Part shown: positions 9,172 to 17,917 of the stretch, in pieces | How positions within the stretch are numbered: the stretch's first letter is position 1 | Layout of the letters: each line of letters opens with the position of its first letter | Source of the DNA: Bacteroidales bacterium UBA6408 | GTDB lineage: Bacteria; Bacteroidota; Bacteroidia; Bacteroidales; UBA932 | Direction: 5' to 3' | Assembly: GCA_002439805.1 (NCBI GenBank) | Contig: DJPQ01000035.1 | Coordinates: 1-29,089, forward strand | Length of the DNA stretch: 29,089 bases | Program-made: the position numbers and the translations under genes | The notes under the pieces: model-generated | The model's input: the letters and a program-made list of their open reading frames with translations, nothing else | What the model was told of the DNA's origin: nothing | The model's database searches: none

Positions 9172-9202
9172 CAAATATAGCGATTATTTTCCAAAACTCA
9201 AA
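9172..9202 (-). promoter_or_regulatory. gyrB promoter, Bacteroidota type
   Basis: On the minus strand TTTG (9202-9199) is followed by 19 bases and then TATATTTG (9179-9172), matching the TTTG / TAnnTTTG consensus. The upstream box lies inside the last codons of the beta-barrel gene. Transcription would begin about 15-20 bases before the gyrB ATG. Confidence 0.75.
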
Positions 9203-10959
9203 CGCAGTCCGACGGTAAGTTCCGGCCCCCGTTCCGCATAGAGGGGCGTGCGCTGAATCGTCTGCCCGGTAAGCCGGCTGCCGTGAAGCCAGAATGCAAG
9301 CAGCCTGCTGTAGCGGAACTCGGCGGAGAAGTAAGGGTCTCCGAAACCGGGAATCCGATAGTCTGTCATGACGCCAGACGCTGTCTCCATCTGTCCGAAC
9401 CTTACGGTGGAAAACTCGCATCCGACACCGAGGAATACCCTTCTGATTATGTTGAACTGCACGGAGACATCACCCGTAAGAGCCGCAGGGGCAATGTATT
9501 GGAGGGCATTGTCGCGGACAAAAAGTCCGTTGTAGCGCAGCTTCGCGTCAATCCGCCCCCAATCGTCGGAATACCTCGCGTCAAGTCCTGCCCGAAGAAG
9601 CCCCGAAGAAGCATAGGCAAGGTCATACACAGGCTGCGCCGACACGGCTCCGCCAAGTTCCAATTGTGTCATACGCACACTCTCAAGAGCCGACGTTGCC
9701 CGCTCCGACCATAACACGAAAGCCTCATATCCGAAAACCGAGCGGATGCGTCCCCTGATGCCGAAAGATGCGTTCACCCGCTCCACGGTGTTTCCGAGCG
9801 TCGGATGGGAGAGGAGCGCGGAGGCGGAGGCTCCGTAATGGCGGTAGTCATCGACGACCGACGTATATGAGTTCATATATTCCCCGCCTTCAATCCGCAG
9901 CCACAGACCAAGGGGCGCCCGGCGGAAATCGTAGCCTATCTTCAGCGCCGGGTAGGCATACTGACTTTTCGCGTAGTTCTCGTAACCGGCTCCGGAAGAC
10001 GCGAAAGGAACATCAATCCTCAGCCCGAGGTCGAATGACCAGCCCTTCACATTGAGCCGATACCGAGGAGTGAACTCAAACAGGGCTGCCGTGTGCGTCA
10101 GGGCATACATATAGGACGCGACGTCGGCGTTCATGTCCAGCACGAAGCGTCCGGCCTTTTTCGTCCTGACATTGAGGCTCACGCCGGCCTTGAAGCTGTT
10201 TTCACCGACGGCAAGGCGCTCCCCCGCATATTTCGGGTCCATGCAGTCATGACCGAAGCCGTATTTCACCCACGTCTCGAATTCCACGCCCCCGCTGACG
10301 GTGTCCTTGGAAAACACCCGCACCTCCGCAGTCCCCCTGTCAAGGCTGCGGCTGCGGAGCCAGTCACGCTGCTGCAGACCGGCATAGGCAATGTCGGCTG
10401 TAAACCCCACGCGGCTCCAGTCATAGCGGAAGGACATTCCGGCATCGTTGTCCATATCGTAGTTCCATCCCGTCCAATACTGTCTCCGACCATCCTCTCC
10501 CCTGAGCCCGACGAGACGGCCCCGGCTGTCCAGCCCGACCTTGCGGTAATCCCCGGCATAGGAATGATGGGAGCCATAGACATCGACTGAGAGCCTGCCG
10601 TTTGAAACCGGAGACCAGACAACGTCCAGCTCAGGATGAAGCGTATAGCCGAGCCCGGCGTTCATGTAGAACACTCCGGGACGGCGGTTCCCCACGGACG
10701 GCTTCATATCGACGCTATACGGGCTGAATTCGTATGCACCACGGTAGGGACGGTCGAACACCGAATAGTCGAACGTCATGTCGAAGCGGCGCACGGAATC
10801 CGGGACGGCCATCTCAATCTCCCCCTTATGGGCATCTTCAGTCGCCGCCCTGTACCTGTTGGTGACGACGACGGTAGGACTATAGTTCTGCGCGGACGCG
10901 GCCCCGGCAAAAGCGCAAAGGCCGGCGAAGGCAATCATATATCTTCTCATATATCCCAT
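9184..10959 (-). CDS. Outer-membrane beta-barrel protein, TonB-receptor-like barrel
   Basis: A 591-aa exported protein. The signal peptide (to about residue 24, ending GAASAQ) is followed by a short 60-residue N-terminal segment. The rest is alternating aromatic/polar beta strands typical of an outer-membrane barrel, ending in a strand that closes LRLSFGK. A full TonB plug domain is not apparent. ATG at 10950 is an alternative start that also gives a good signal peptide. It lies 42 bases past the TPR gene, so the two may be co-transcribed. The ligand is unknown. Confidence 0.8.
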   Translation of the reverse strand: MGYMRRYMIAFAGLCAFAGAASAQNYSPTVVVTNRYRAATEDAHKGEIEMAVPDSVRRFDMTFDYSVFDRPYRGAYEFSPYSVDMKPSVGNRRPGVFYMNAGLGYTLHPELDVVWSPVSNGRLSVDVYGSHHSYAGDYRKVGLDSRGRLVGLRGEDGRRQYWTGWNYDMDNDAGMSFRYDWSRVGFTADIAYAGLQQRDWLRSRSLDRGTAEVRVFSKDTVSGGVEFETWVKYGFGHDCMDPKYAGERLAVGENSFKAGVSLNVRTKKAGRFVLDMNADVASYMYALTHTAALFEFTPRYRLNVKGWSFDLGLRIDVPFASSGAGYENYAKSQYAYPALKIGYDFRRAPLGLWLRIEGGEYMNSYTSVVDDYRHYGASASALLSHPTLGNTVERVNASFGIRGRIRSVFGYEAFVLWSERATSALESVRMTQLELGGAVSAQPVYDLAYASSGLLRAGLDARYSDDWGRIDAKLRYNGLFVRDNALQYIAPAALTGDVSVQFNIIRRVFLGVGCEFSTVRFGQMETASGVMTDYRIPGFGDPYFSAEFRYSRLLAFWLHGSRLTGQTIQRTPLYAERGPELTVGLRLSFGK

Positions 10960-11001
10960 ATAATCAATGACTTTTCAATTTATGACTCATCCGACGGTTT
11001 C

Positions 11002-14000
11002 CTATTTCACATCCATCTCAGCAAGGCGTTCCAGCCTCATGCGGACATTATCCGGGATGTCATCTGTGTCGGAAACAGGCTTATAGCCGTCCCGCACGCT
11101 CTCGAAGGTTGCCCTTGCCTGCCTGAGGTCTCCCTGCTCGGCAAAAGAGTCCCCGAGAACAAGGAATGCCTTCGCCAGCCAATAGTTCTGCCTCGTGCCG
11201 GAGTCCGAAAAAGCATAGACAAGTTCCTCGACGGCACGGTAGTCGGCGCGGTCGAACTTGTCCTGAACCAGCAGATACGCGGACTCTGCCCCATATGCGT
11301 CGGCAGGGTCCTTCGCCAGACGGGCAAAGAGCTCATAGGCGGTGTCACGGCGGCTGAGCGAGAGAAGCGACTTGGCACGTACATACTCGGCCTCCCTCAG
11401 CAGTCCGACGGAAACTGAATCCGACGCGGCGACCGCTCCGGCACACTCCTCGGCCTCGGGATAGAGCCTTGCCCTATAGGCGGAACGCATCCGTCCGACA
11501 AGCGCGCTTTTTCCGGTCTCTCCGGAGGAAACCTTACCGTATAGGGAAGTGTAGGCGAGATAGGCCTCATTCCAGTGTTCCAGAGTGAAGGACAACTCGG
11601 CGTAGCGAAACATCGCGGTCTCGACGAAGACACTCTCTCCCCTGTCAATGACCTCCTCATAGGCATCGCGGGCACGCTCGTAGTCTCCGGTAAGGCGCAG
11701 GCATTCGGCCATATAGAATCCGGCCTTGTCCCTGTTGCGTCCGGACGGATATTCCTGCACATACTCGGCAAGCGCGGACATCGCCTTCCCATACTCCCTG
11801 TCGAGGAAAAGCTGCTCGGCGGAAGCAAAAAAGAAGTCGTCCTTCTCCTCGTCGGTCTTGGACGCACCCTTTCCGATGCTCCCGATGTAGGCGAGATATT
11901 CCTTGGCGCGTCCTTCCGACTGATAGATGGACTCTATCGCGAGCAGGGCATTGTCGGCATATTCCGTCCCGGTCATATTTTCCGCCACGCGCTTGTAATA
12001 CCCGAGAGCCTCGTCCCTGCGCTTGGAGTTCCGGGCCTGCATTGCCTTTTCAAGCAGTGCCTGGGCCACATACGAACTGTCTTTCACGCCGTCAATCACA
12101 CGGTCGAAGCATTCCGACGCCGCTCCTCCATCCTTCGCCTCGACATAGGCGCGCCCAAGTTCGAGCATGGCATCGGCATAGTGTTCGGCCTCCGGCTTTG
12201 CTTCCTTCACCTCGGCAAGCCGCTCAATCTTCTTGGAAAGCTTTCCGTCCAGGCCATAGGCCACGGCAGCCTGCAAGTAGGGATAGACATCATCCGGGTC
12301 ACGATAGCTGTCGGCCACGGTTCCATATGCCTCCGCGGCCGCCTTGTAGTCCCCGCGGATGAAGCTGCAGTCCGCTATTCGTGTCAGAGCGTCCTTACGG
12401 AAGTCGGAAGAACTGCGCGTGTAGGTCCAGCTCTGCTGCATGGCGTACTCGTCGAACCACTTGACCGCCAGATCATAGTCTCCGAGACGGTAATAGGCAT
12501 AGCCTATATTATAAGGAATGAGACTCCCCTCCTGCGTACCGCCGAGAGCGGAAATGTTGTAGAGCGACCTGGATACCGAGACAGCGTCGGCATAGCTGCC
12601 GCTCCGGTAGTAGGCCTCGGCGAGCCAGTATCGCGCCAGCTGATTGAATGAATCGTTGCCGTCGGAGTAGAAAGTCACTGCCTTGAGGCACGGCACGGCG
12701 GCGCGGAAAGAGCCGGCGGAAAGGAGCTGCTTGGCACGCAGGTAGTTGGCCTTCACATAGTTGCGACGCATCTCTCCGGTAAGTTCATCTATGTTGTCGT
12801 AGGCGTCTATCGCCCCCTGATAGTCCCGGCTGTAGAGCGCCGTCAGGGCAATGTAGCCGTAGATGTCCTGACTGTCTGTCTCCGGATAGCGCCTCAGATA
12901 TTCCCTGAACACGGAGACGTCGGTGTTCAGGTCGAAGGCGAGCTTCGCGTAGTTGAACATCGCATCCTTCTCAATGGACTTGTCCCACGAGCGCATTGAG
13001 GCCTCGCGGAAAGCTTCCATGGCCGCGACCTTGTTTTTCATCTTTATATAAGAATAGGCCATGTGGTAGTCTGCAATCTGGCCGAGCGAGTCGGTCCTGT
13101 CCTCCATTTTCTCAAAATTCTCAATCGCTCCGGCATAGTCCCCGACCGCATAGAGCACCGAGCCGGCGAAGAATCTGTCCGAACGGTTCATCTCTGATTT
13201 TCCGTAAGCGCTGAGGTCGTAATATTTCTTTGCGGTCGCGGCATCTCCGGTTACAAGCGCTGACTCGGCAATCATCCTGTTCAGACGCGGCCTTCTGTCG
13301 GACGGGACGGTCTCTGAAAGCCTCGGCCCGTTCTTAAGCACATAGTCATACTCTCCGAGCATAAATCGGCACTCAAGAGTGTAGTAATCAGACATCTCAG
13401 AAAAGCGCCTATCCTTCCCGGACTTCGAGAACCAGTCGATGGCCTCCGCAAATTCATTCCGTTTGTAGCATATGTAGCCGAGCGAATACTGCGACGGGGC
13501 CGTGTAGTCCGACTTGGGCTGTGAAACGACCTGAGTGAAAAGCTCATACGCCTTGTTGTAATCACCGGTTTCCTGCGCGGAGAATGCATATTTGAACATA
13601 TACTCCGTCCTCGACGAACGCCGAAGCTGCTCAGGCTCCATGCCTCCGAATATCTCCGCACATTCAGCGTATCTTCCTTGTTCAAAGAGATTTACGGCAT
13701 GGGCAAAACGAAGCCGGGGAATCATCTCGGAAGAAGGATATTCGGCGACGAAAGATTCGATGTCGTGGACATATCCGTAGGTTTCGAGGGACGTCGAGCA
13801 CAAGATGGAATATCCCTTCGCCTCCGTGGAGCCGGTATTCTCGTAAATCTCATCGAAAACGGTTCTAGCGCGGCTGTACATCCCCTTGTCATAGAGTCTG
13901 AGGGCACGGGAGAACGCGGACGAGCGTGTCATTTCTTCTGCGGCGACGGCATTTTTCGGCGAGGACGCCGAAGCTTCCGGCATATTTCCTGATGGCGCCG

Positions 14001-14052
14001 ACATGAAGCCGAGCGCGGATATGACGGTGAATATATATATACCTTTGAACAT
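11002..14052 (-). CDS. Large tetratricopeptide-repeat protein
   Basis: A 1016-aa protein with an N-terminal membrane or signal segment (about residues 4-20) followed by many degenerate TPR units through almost its whole length. Typical patterns are A-x-x-x-Y-x-x-A, e.g. YNKAYELFTQVV, YAGAIENFEKM and YDLAVKWFDEYA. Such solenoids usually act as scaffolds in the periplasm or at the outer membrane. Its partner may be the barrel protein encoded directly downstream. No enzymatic motif is seen. Confidence 0.88.
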   Translation of the reverse strand: MFKGIYIFTVISALGFMSAPSGNMPEASASSPKNAVAAEEMTRSSAFSRALRLYDKGMYSRARTVFDEIYENTGSTEAKGYSILCSTSLETYGYVHDIESFVAEYPSSEMIPRLRFAHAVNLFEQGRYAECAEIFGGMEPEQLRRSSRTEYMFKYAFSAQETGDYNKAYELFTQVVSQPKSDYTAPSQYSLGYICYKRNEFAEAIDWFSKSGKDRRFSEMSDYYTLECRFMLGEYDYVLKNGPRLSETVPSDRRPRLNRMIAESALVTGDAATAKKYYDLSAYGKSEMNRSDRFFAGSVLYAVGDYAGAIENFEKMEDRTDSLGQIADYHMAYSYIKMKNKVAAMEAFREASMRSWDKSIEKDAMFNYAKLAFDLNTDVSVFREYLRRYPETDSQDIYGYIALTALYSRDYQGAIDAYDNIDELTGEMRRNYVKANYLRAKQLLSAGSFRAAVPCLKAVTFYSDGNDSFNQLARYWLAEAYYRSGSYADAVSVSRSLYNISALGGTQEGSLIPYNIGYAYYRLGDYDLAVKWFDEYAMQQSWTYTRSSSDFRKDALTRIADCSFIRGDYKAAAEAYGTVADSYRDPDDVYPYLQAAVAYGLDGKLSKKIERLAEVKEAKPEAEHYADAMLELGRAYVEAKDGGAASECFDRVIDGVKDSSYVAQALLEKAMQARNSKRRDEALGYYKRVAENMTGTEYADNALLAIESIYQSEGRAKEYLAYIGSIGKGASKTDEEKDDFFFASAEQLFLDREYGKAMSALAEYVQEYPSGRNRDKAGFYMAECLRLTGDYERARDAYEEVIDRGESVFVETAMFRYAELSFTLEHWNEAYLAYTSLYGKVSSGETGKSALVGRMRSAYRARLYPEAEECAGAVAASDSVSVGLLREAEYVRAKSLLSLSRRDTAYELFARLAKDPADAYGAESAYLLVQDKFDRADYRAVEELVYAFSDSGTRQNYWLAKAFLVLGDSFAEQGDLRQARATFESVRDGYKPVSDTDDIPDNVRMRLERLAEMDVK

Positions 14053-14090
14053 AAGCCAAAATTTTTACAAATTTACTCAAAATTTCTCAC

Positions 14091-14098
14091 TATCTTTG
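14091..14098 (+). promoter_or_regulatory. Putative -7 box for the ftsE-like gene
   Basis: TATCTTTG matches TAnnTTTG, 66 bases before the ATG at 14165. No TTTG is present 19-20 bases upstream, so only half of the consensus is met. The gap between the divergent TPR and ftsE-like genes is 112 bases and AT-rich. Confidence 0.5.
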
Positions 14099-14164
14099 CG
14101 AGGATGTGGTCTTTTTGTACATATCCTTTTCGCATATCATTCCGAACGAATAATTTGATTTGAC

Positions 14165-14977
14165 ATGAATCCGCTGATACAATTCAATGACGCCGACATC
14201 ATGAACGGCGAGACGACCGTGATTTACGGGCTGAACCTGACGGTAGAGGCCGGGGATTTCGTGTATATCGTCGGAAAGGTCGGCACGGGAAAGACCTCGA
14301 TTATAAAGACGATGATTGCGGAAAACCCGCTCGGAAAGGGCGCAGGAGAGGTCTGCGGATTCAATCTGAGGACAATCAGGGAGAAAGACATTCCGTTTCT
14401 GCGCCGAAAGATCGGCGTGGTCTTTCAGGATTTCCAGCTGCTGATGGACCGGAGCGTGCACGACAACCTGCATTTTGTGCTTGAGGCCACGGACTGGAAG
14501 GCCGAGGCGGAGATGGAGGCGAGGATTGAGGAGGTTCTGACGGCGGTCGGCATGGCAAGGAAGGCTCACAAGATGCCGCACCGGCTTTCGGGCGGGGAGC
14601 AGCAGAGGATTGCTATCGCGAGGGCGATTCTGAACCGTCCGCAGGTGATTCTGGCGGATGAGCCGACGGGAAATCTTGACGTGGAGACTGCGGAGGGCAT
14701 AATGCAGCTGCTCCGGAGACTCAACGAGGAGAACGGGACGGCGGTGGTGATGGTGACGCATAACCTGCAGCTGTGCGGGAGGTATCCGGGGCGTGTTCTC
14801 GTCTGCGGAAACGAGGAGTGCAGGGAACGTGAAGGCGGAGCGGCGAATCTGAACAGCGCGAACAATGGCAATGATGTGGCGGCGTCCGTTACCGTAAGGG
14901 ATGAAGATGCGACGATGAATCCAGCCGCCAAGATGAGCGAGAACGCGGAATCTTTGACGGAGGGAACGGAAGAATGA
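14165..14977 (+). CDS. ftsE: ABC transporter ATP-binding protein, FtsE-like
   Basis: A 270-aa ABC ATPase. It shows Walker A GKVGTGKT (37-44), Q-loop FQDFQLL (88-94), signature LSGGEQQR (141-148), Walker B VILADEP (161-167) and H-loop VTHN. Similarity of the core is to FtsE, which with FtsX controls septal peptidoglycan hydrolases. No ftsX partner is adjacent, so the symbol rests on similarity alone. The C-terminal ~45 residues beyond the ABC fold are low-complexity (Asn, Ala, Glu). The stop overlaps the start of nth by 4 bases (ATGA). Confidence 0.82.
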   Translation: MNPLIQFNDADIMNGETTVIYGLNLTVEAGDFVYIVGKVGTGKTSIIKTMIAENPLGKGAGEVCGFNLRTIREKDIPFLRRKIGVVFQDFQLLMDRSVHDNLHFVLEATDWKAEAEMEARIEEVLTAVGMARKAHKMPHRLSGGEQQRIAIARAILNRPQVILADEPTGNLDVETAEGIMQLLRRLNEENGTAVVMVTHNLQLCGRYPGRVLVCGNEECREREGGAANLNSANNGNDVAASVTVRDEDATMNPAAKMSENAESLTEGTEE

Positions 14978-15648
14978 CGAAGAAAGAAAGATACGCGGCG
15001 GTTCTCGGAGCGCTTAGGAAGAAAATGGGAAATGTCGGAAGCGAGCTTATGTTCGCTTCGCCGTTCCAGCTGATTGTGGCGGTTGTGCTCTCGGCGCAGT
15101 GCACGGACAAGAGGGTGAATATGGTGACGCCGGAGCTTTTCAGGCGCTGGCCGGACGCGCAGTCTCTGTCGCGGGCATCATTTGAGGAGGTCTTTGAGGC
15201 AGTGCGCTCGGTGTCCTACCCAAACAGCAAGGCACGCCATCTGATTGACCTCTCCGGGATGCTGGTCCGCGAGTTCGGCGGTAAGGTGCCCTCGGAGACG
15301 GACGATCTGGTAAAGCTGCCGGGAGTAGGCAGAAAGACGGCGAATGTGGTCGCGGCGATAGCCTATGGGAAGCCGGTGATTGCGGTTGACACCCATGTTT
15401 TCAGAGTTTCGAGGCGCATCGGGCTGTCGGACGGAACGAATGTTGAAGCGGTGGAGAAGGATCTGACCGGGAACATTCCCGCGGAACAGCGCGCCGACGC
15501 GCATCACTACCTCCTTCTCCACGGGAGATATGTCTGCACGGCGCGTGCGCCCCGCTGTGACGAGTGCGCCGTGAGGGAATGGTGCCGGGAATTTGCCGAG
15601 GGAGGAGGAAATACGGGCAGTTCAAAACCGGATGCCCCACATCTATAA
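14974..15648 (+). CDS. nth: Endonuclease III (DNA glycosylase/AP lyase)
   Basis: Base-excision repair enzyme of 224 aa that removes oxidised pyrimidines and nicks AP sites. The helix-hairpin-helix LPGVGRKTA carries catalytic Lys121, followed by catalytic Asp139 in AVDTHVFR. The 4Fe-4S cluster loop has Cys188, Cys195, Cys198 and Cys204 with C-x6-C-x2-C-x5-C spacing. It is translationally coupled to the ftsE-like gene through a 4-base overlap. The C-terminal 20 residues are a non-conserved tail. Confidence 0.96.
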   Translation: MTKKERYAAVLGALRKKMGNVGSELMFASPFQLIVAVVLSAQCTDKRVNMVTPELFRRWPDAQSLSRASFEEVFEAVRSVSYPNSKARHLIDLSGMLVREFGGKVPSETDDLVKLPGVGRKTANVVAAIAYGKPVIAVDTHVFRVSRRIGLSDGTNVEAVEKDLTGNIPAEQRADAHHYLLLHGRYVCTARAPRCDECAVREWCREFAEGGGNTGSSKPDAPHL

Positions 15649-15666
15649 TTTGAGAGGTTTTCACTT

Positions 15667-17235
15667 ATGTTTTATGTCACGTCCGAAAATATTCTGTTCA
15701 TAGGTTCGATACTTATTTTTTGCAGCATACTCGTGTCGAGGGCAAGTTCACGGTTCGGAATCCCTGCCCTGCTTCTCTTCCTTGTGGTGGGAATGCTGTT
15801 CGGAAGCGACGGTCTGGGAATTGTCTTCGACGACGTGAACAAGGCCAATTTCTTGGGTATGGTTGCCCTGTGCGTCATTCTGTTCACGGGCGGCATGGAA
15901 ACGAAGATCTCAGACATCCGGCCGGTACTCTCCCCCGGGCTCGCCCTCTCCACTCTCGGGGTGCTGCTGACGGCCGCGGTCACGGGAGGGTTCATTTTTT
16001 TTATGAACGGCTGGAAAGGAGTGGGACTGGGACTCCCGCTCGTGTCCTGCCTGCTGCTCGCGGCGACCATGTCCTCAACGGATTCGGCGACCGTGTTCGC
16101 GATGCTGCGCGGCAAGAACATGAGGCTTAAGAACAACCTCCAGCCGATGCTTGAACTTGAGAGCGGCTCCAACGACCCGATGGCCTACATAATCACGGTC
16201 GTCCTCATCGAGATTGCGACAACCATGAGCAGCGGGGCGGGACTCGAGCCGGAAGCCAGCGCAGAGGCGGCGCACGCGGCAGGATTCGCGACGGCGGCAA
16301 GCTACACGACCTATATGACGGTGTGGAATGCAATCAAGGTGTTCCTGCTCCAGTTCATTGTCGGAGGCGCCGTGGGAGCCGGCATCGGCTATGCGACAGT
16401 ATGGCTTCTGAACAAGGTGCAGCTCAACAACACGCCTCTCTATGCGATAATGCTGCTCAGCATCGTGTTCTTCGCCTACTCGCTCGCCGGAATGCTCTCT
16501 GGAAACGGCTACCTCGCCGTCTATATCGCCGGCATACTCATCGGAAACAGCAAGTTCAACCACCGCAAGCAGATCCTCGCGTTCCTCGACGGCCTGACGT
16601 GGATGATGCAGATAGGAATGTTCCTTCTCCTCGGCCTCCTCGTGAATCCGGTCCAGATGCTCCGCACGGCTCCTGCGGCCATGCTTATCGGAGTGTTCAT
16701 GATGCTGGTTGCACGTCCGCTGTCGGTGTTCGGCTGTCTGCTTCCTTTCAGGAACATCAGCCCGAAATCCAAATTGTTCGTCTCCTGGGTCGGTCTCAAG
16801 GGGGCCACGCCCATCATTTTCGCGACATATCCGATTCTAAGCCACATCGAGGGCGGCGAAGTCATCTTCAACATTGTCTTCTTCATCACGCTGATGTCAC
16901 TCGTAGTTCAGGGAAGCACCCTCCCGCTTGCGGCAAAGTGGCTGAAACTCAACGACGACTCCGCAGTTCAGGACAAGGAGTTCGACGTGGATCTCCCGGA
17001 GGAGGCAGGTGACCTCACAGAGACAACTCTCACGGAAGAAATGGTCAAGGATATGGCTGCGGCGGGAGGCACTGCACTAAAGGATCTGTCGCTGCCGGAC
17101 GGCGTGCGCGTACTTATGATTAAGCGTAACGGGAAGTTCATCGTCCCGACCGGAACGACGGAACTTTGTACAGGCGACCACCTGCTGATTATCAGCGAAT
17201 CGACGGAAGACTTAGGAAAAACGGTGCTGGTGTGA
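15667..17235 (+). CDS. K+(Na+)/H+ antiporter, CPA1 family, NhaP2-like
   Basis: Inner-membrane cation/proton antiporter of 522 aa. About 12 membrane helices span residues 5-420, with conserved features GGMETKISDIRP, SSTDSATVF (residue ~140) and LESGSNDPMAY. A cytosolic tail from about 450 contains a TrkA-C-like domain (LPDGVRVLMI, then TGDHLLIISE). This layout matches NhaP2/CvrA antiporters used in potassium and volume control. It begins 18 bases after nth and may be part of the same operon. Confidence 0.9.
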   Translation: MFYVTSENILFIGSILIFCSILVSRASSRFGIPALLLFLVVGMLFGSDGLGIVFDDVNKANFLGMVALCVILFTGGMETKISDIRPVLSPGLALSTLGVLLTAAVTGGFIFFMNGWKGVGLGLPLVSCLLLAATMSSTDSATVFAMLRGKNMRLKNNLQPMLELESGSNDPMAYIITVVLIEIATTMSSGAGLEPEASAEAAHAAGFATAASYTTYMTVWNAIKVFLLQFIVGGAVGAGIGYATVWLLNKVQLNNTPLYAIMLLSIVFFAYSLAGMLSGNGYLAVYIAGILIGNSKFNHRKQILAFLDGLTWMMQIGMFLLLGLLVNPVQMLRTAPAAMLIGVFMMLVARPLSVFGCLLPFRNISPKSKLFVSWVGLKGATPIIFATYPILSHIEGGEVIFNIVFFITLMSLVVQGSTLPLAAKWLKLNDDSAVQDKEFDVDLPEEAGDLTETTLTEEMVKDMAAAGGTALKDLSLPDGVRVLMIKRNGKFIVPTGTTELCTGDHLLIISESTEDLGKTVLV

Positions 17236-17324
17236 CGGAGAGACACTCCGGACTGTGCGTTTACAGAGAGCGGTCGCAGCGGGAAATTGACTCAGTCAAG
17301 CGGGAAGCGCCGGGGCGGACGAAC

Positions 17325-17357
17325 AAAAAAGAGGCGAAGTCTTATGAACTTCACCCC
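17325..17357 (-). terminator. Intrinsic terminator of rpmE2
   Basis: On the minus strand a 10-bp stem (GGGGTGAAGT with ACTTCGCCTC, two G-U pairs, loop of 7) is followed at once by TTTTTT (17330-17325). It begins 20 bases after the rpmE2 stop. It sits between convergent genes and may also help stop antiporter transcription. Confidence 0.8.
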
Positions 17358-17377
17358 TTCCGTTATCATCAGAAATA

Positions 17378-17629
17378 CTATTTCTTCTTGTTTGCGTACC
17401 TCTGGTAGAACTTATCGACACGACCGGCAGTATCGACGAGCTTCATCTTGCCGGTGTAGAACGGATGCGAGGTATTTGAAATCTCGACCTTTACTACAGG
17501 GTATTCAACACCTTCAATTTCAATTGTTTCGCGAGTGTTCGCGCAGGACCTCGTGATGAAGACCTGATCGTTTGACATATCCTTGAAAGCTACAAGACGG
17601 TAGGTTTCGGGATGAATTCCTTTTTTCAT
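17378..17629 (-). CDS. rpmE2: Ribosomal protein bL31, type B
   Basis: 83-aa large-subunit protein. The start MKKGIHPETYR and the SNTSHPFYTGKMKLVDTAGRV block are diagnostic of L31. It is the type B, zinc-free form: the zinc-ribbon cysteines are missing and only one Cys remains in SCANTRET. It has its own promoter (17703-17733) and terminator. Confidence 0.97.
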   Translation of the reverse strand: MKKGIHPETYRLVAFKDMSNDQVFITRSCANTRETIEIEGVEYPVVKVEISNTSHPFYTGKMKLVDTAGRVDKFYQRYANKKK

Positions 17630-17702
17630 TTCTATATAATTTTAATTTAGTTGTCCACCATCCGCCGCAGTCCGCACGACAGCGACGCCCGTTTTGGGAG
17701 CG

Positions 17703-17733
17703 CAAATGTACGCAATATTTCCTTTTCCGCAAA
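17703..17733 (-). promoter_or_regulatory. rpmE2 promoter, Bacteroidota type
   Basis: TTTG (17733-17730), 19 bases, TACATTTG (17710-17703) on the minus strand. The predicted start site gives a leader of about 65 bases before the rpmE2 ATG. Confidence 0.75.
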
Positions 17734-17805
17734 GGGAAATCCGAATAAAATCAACTTCCCCCCCAAGAAAACCGCTCCGGCACAAACCGCAACGGTACGC
17801 CGACT

Positions 17806-17878
17806 GTTGAGATAAGAGGATTCGAACCTCTACAAAGAGAACCAAAATCTCTTGTGCTGCCGTTACACCATATCTCAA
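17806..17878 (-). tRNA. tRNA-Gln (anticodon TTG)
   Basis: Cloverleaf on the minus strand. The 7-bp acceptor stem is TTGAGAT/ATCTCAA, the D arm contains GGTGTAACGGC, and the anticodon arm AAGAGA-TTTTGGT-TCTCTT carries TTG. The T arm is AGAGGTTCGAATCCTCT. The 3' CCA is not encoded. The base at the discriminator position reads C, where G is usual for tRNA-Gln. Confidence 0.93.
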
Positions 17879-17886
17879 TTCCGCTG

Positions 17887-17917
17887 CAAAGTTATGATTT
17901 TTTTATCGTTTCGCAAA
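17887..17917 (-). promoter_or_regulatory. tRNA-Gln promoter
   Basis: TTTG (17917-17914), 19 bases, TAACTTTG (17894-17887) on the minus strand. The predicted start falls about at the tRNA 5' end, giving an almost leaderless precursor. The upstream box lies within the last codons of the patatin-like gene. Confidence 0.78.

Noticed and set aside
14090..14761. 223-codon minus-strand frame opposite the ABC ATPase
   Set aside because: The ABC motifs on the plus strand are complete; this frame is His/Arg-rich noise.
16323..17012. 229-codon plus-strand frame within the antiporter
   Set aside because: Overlaps membrane-helix coding sequence in another frame.
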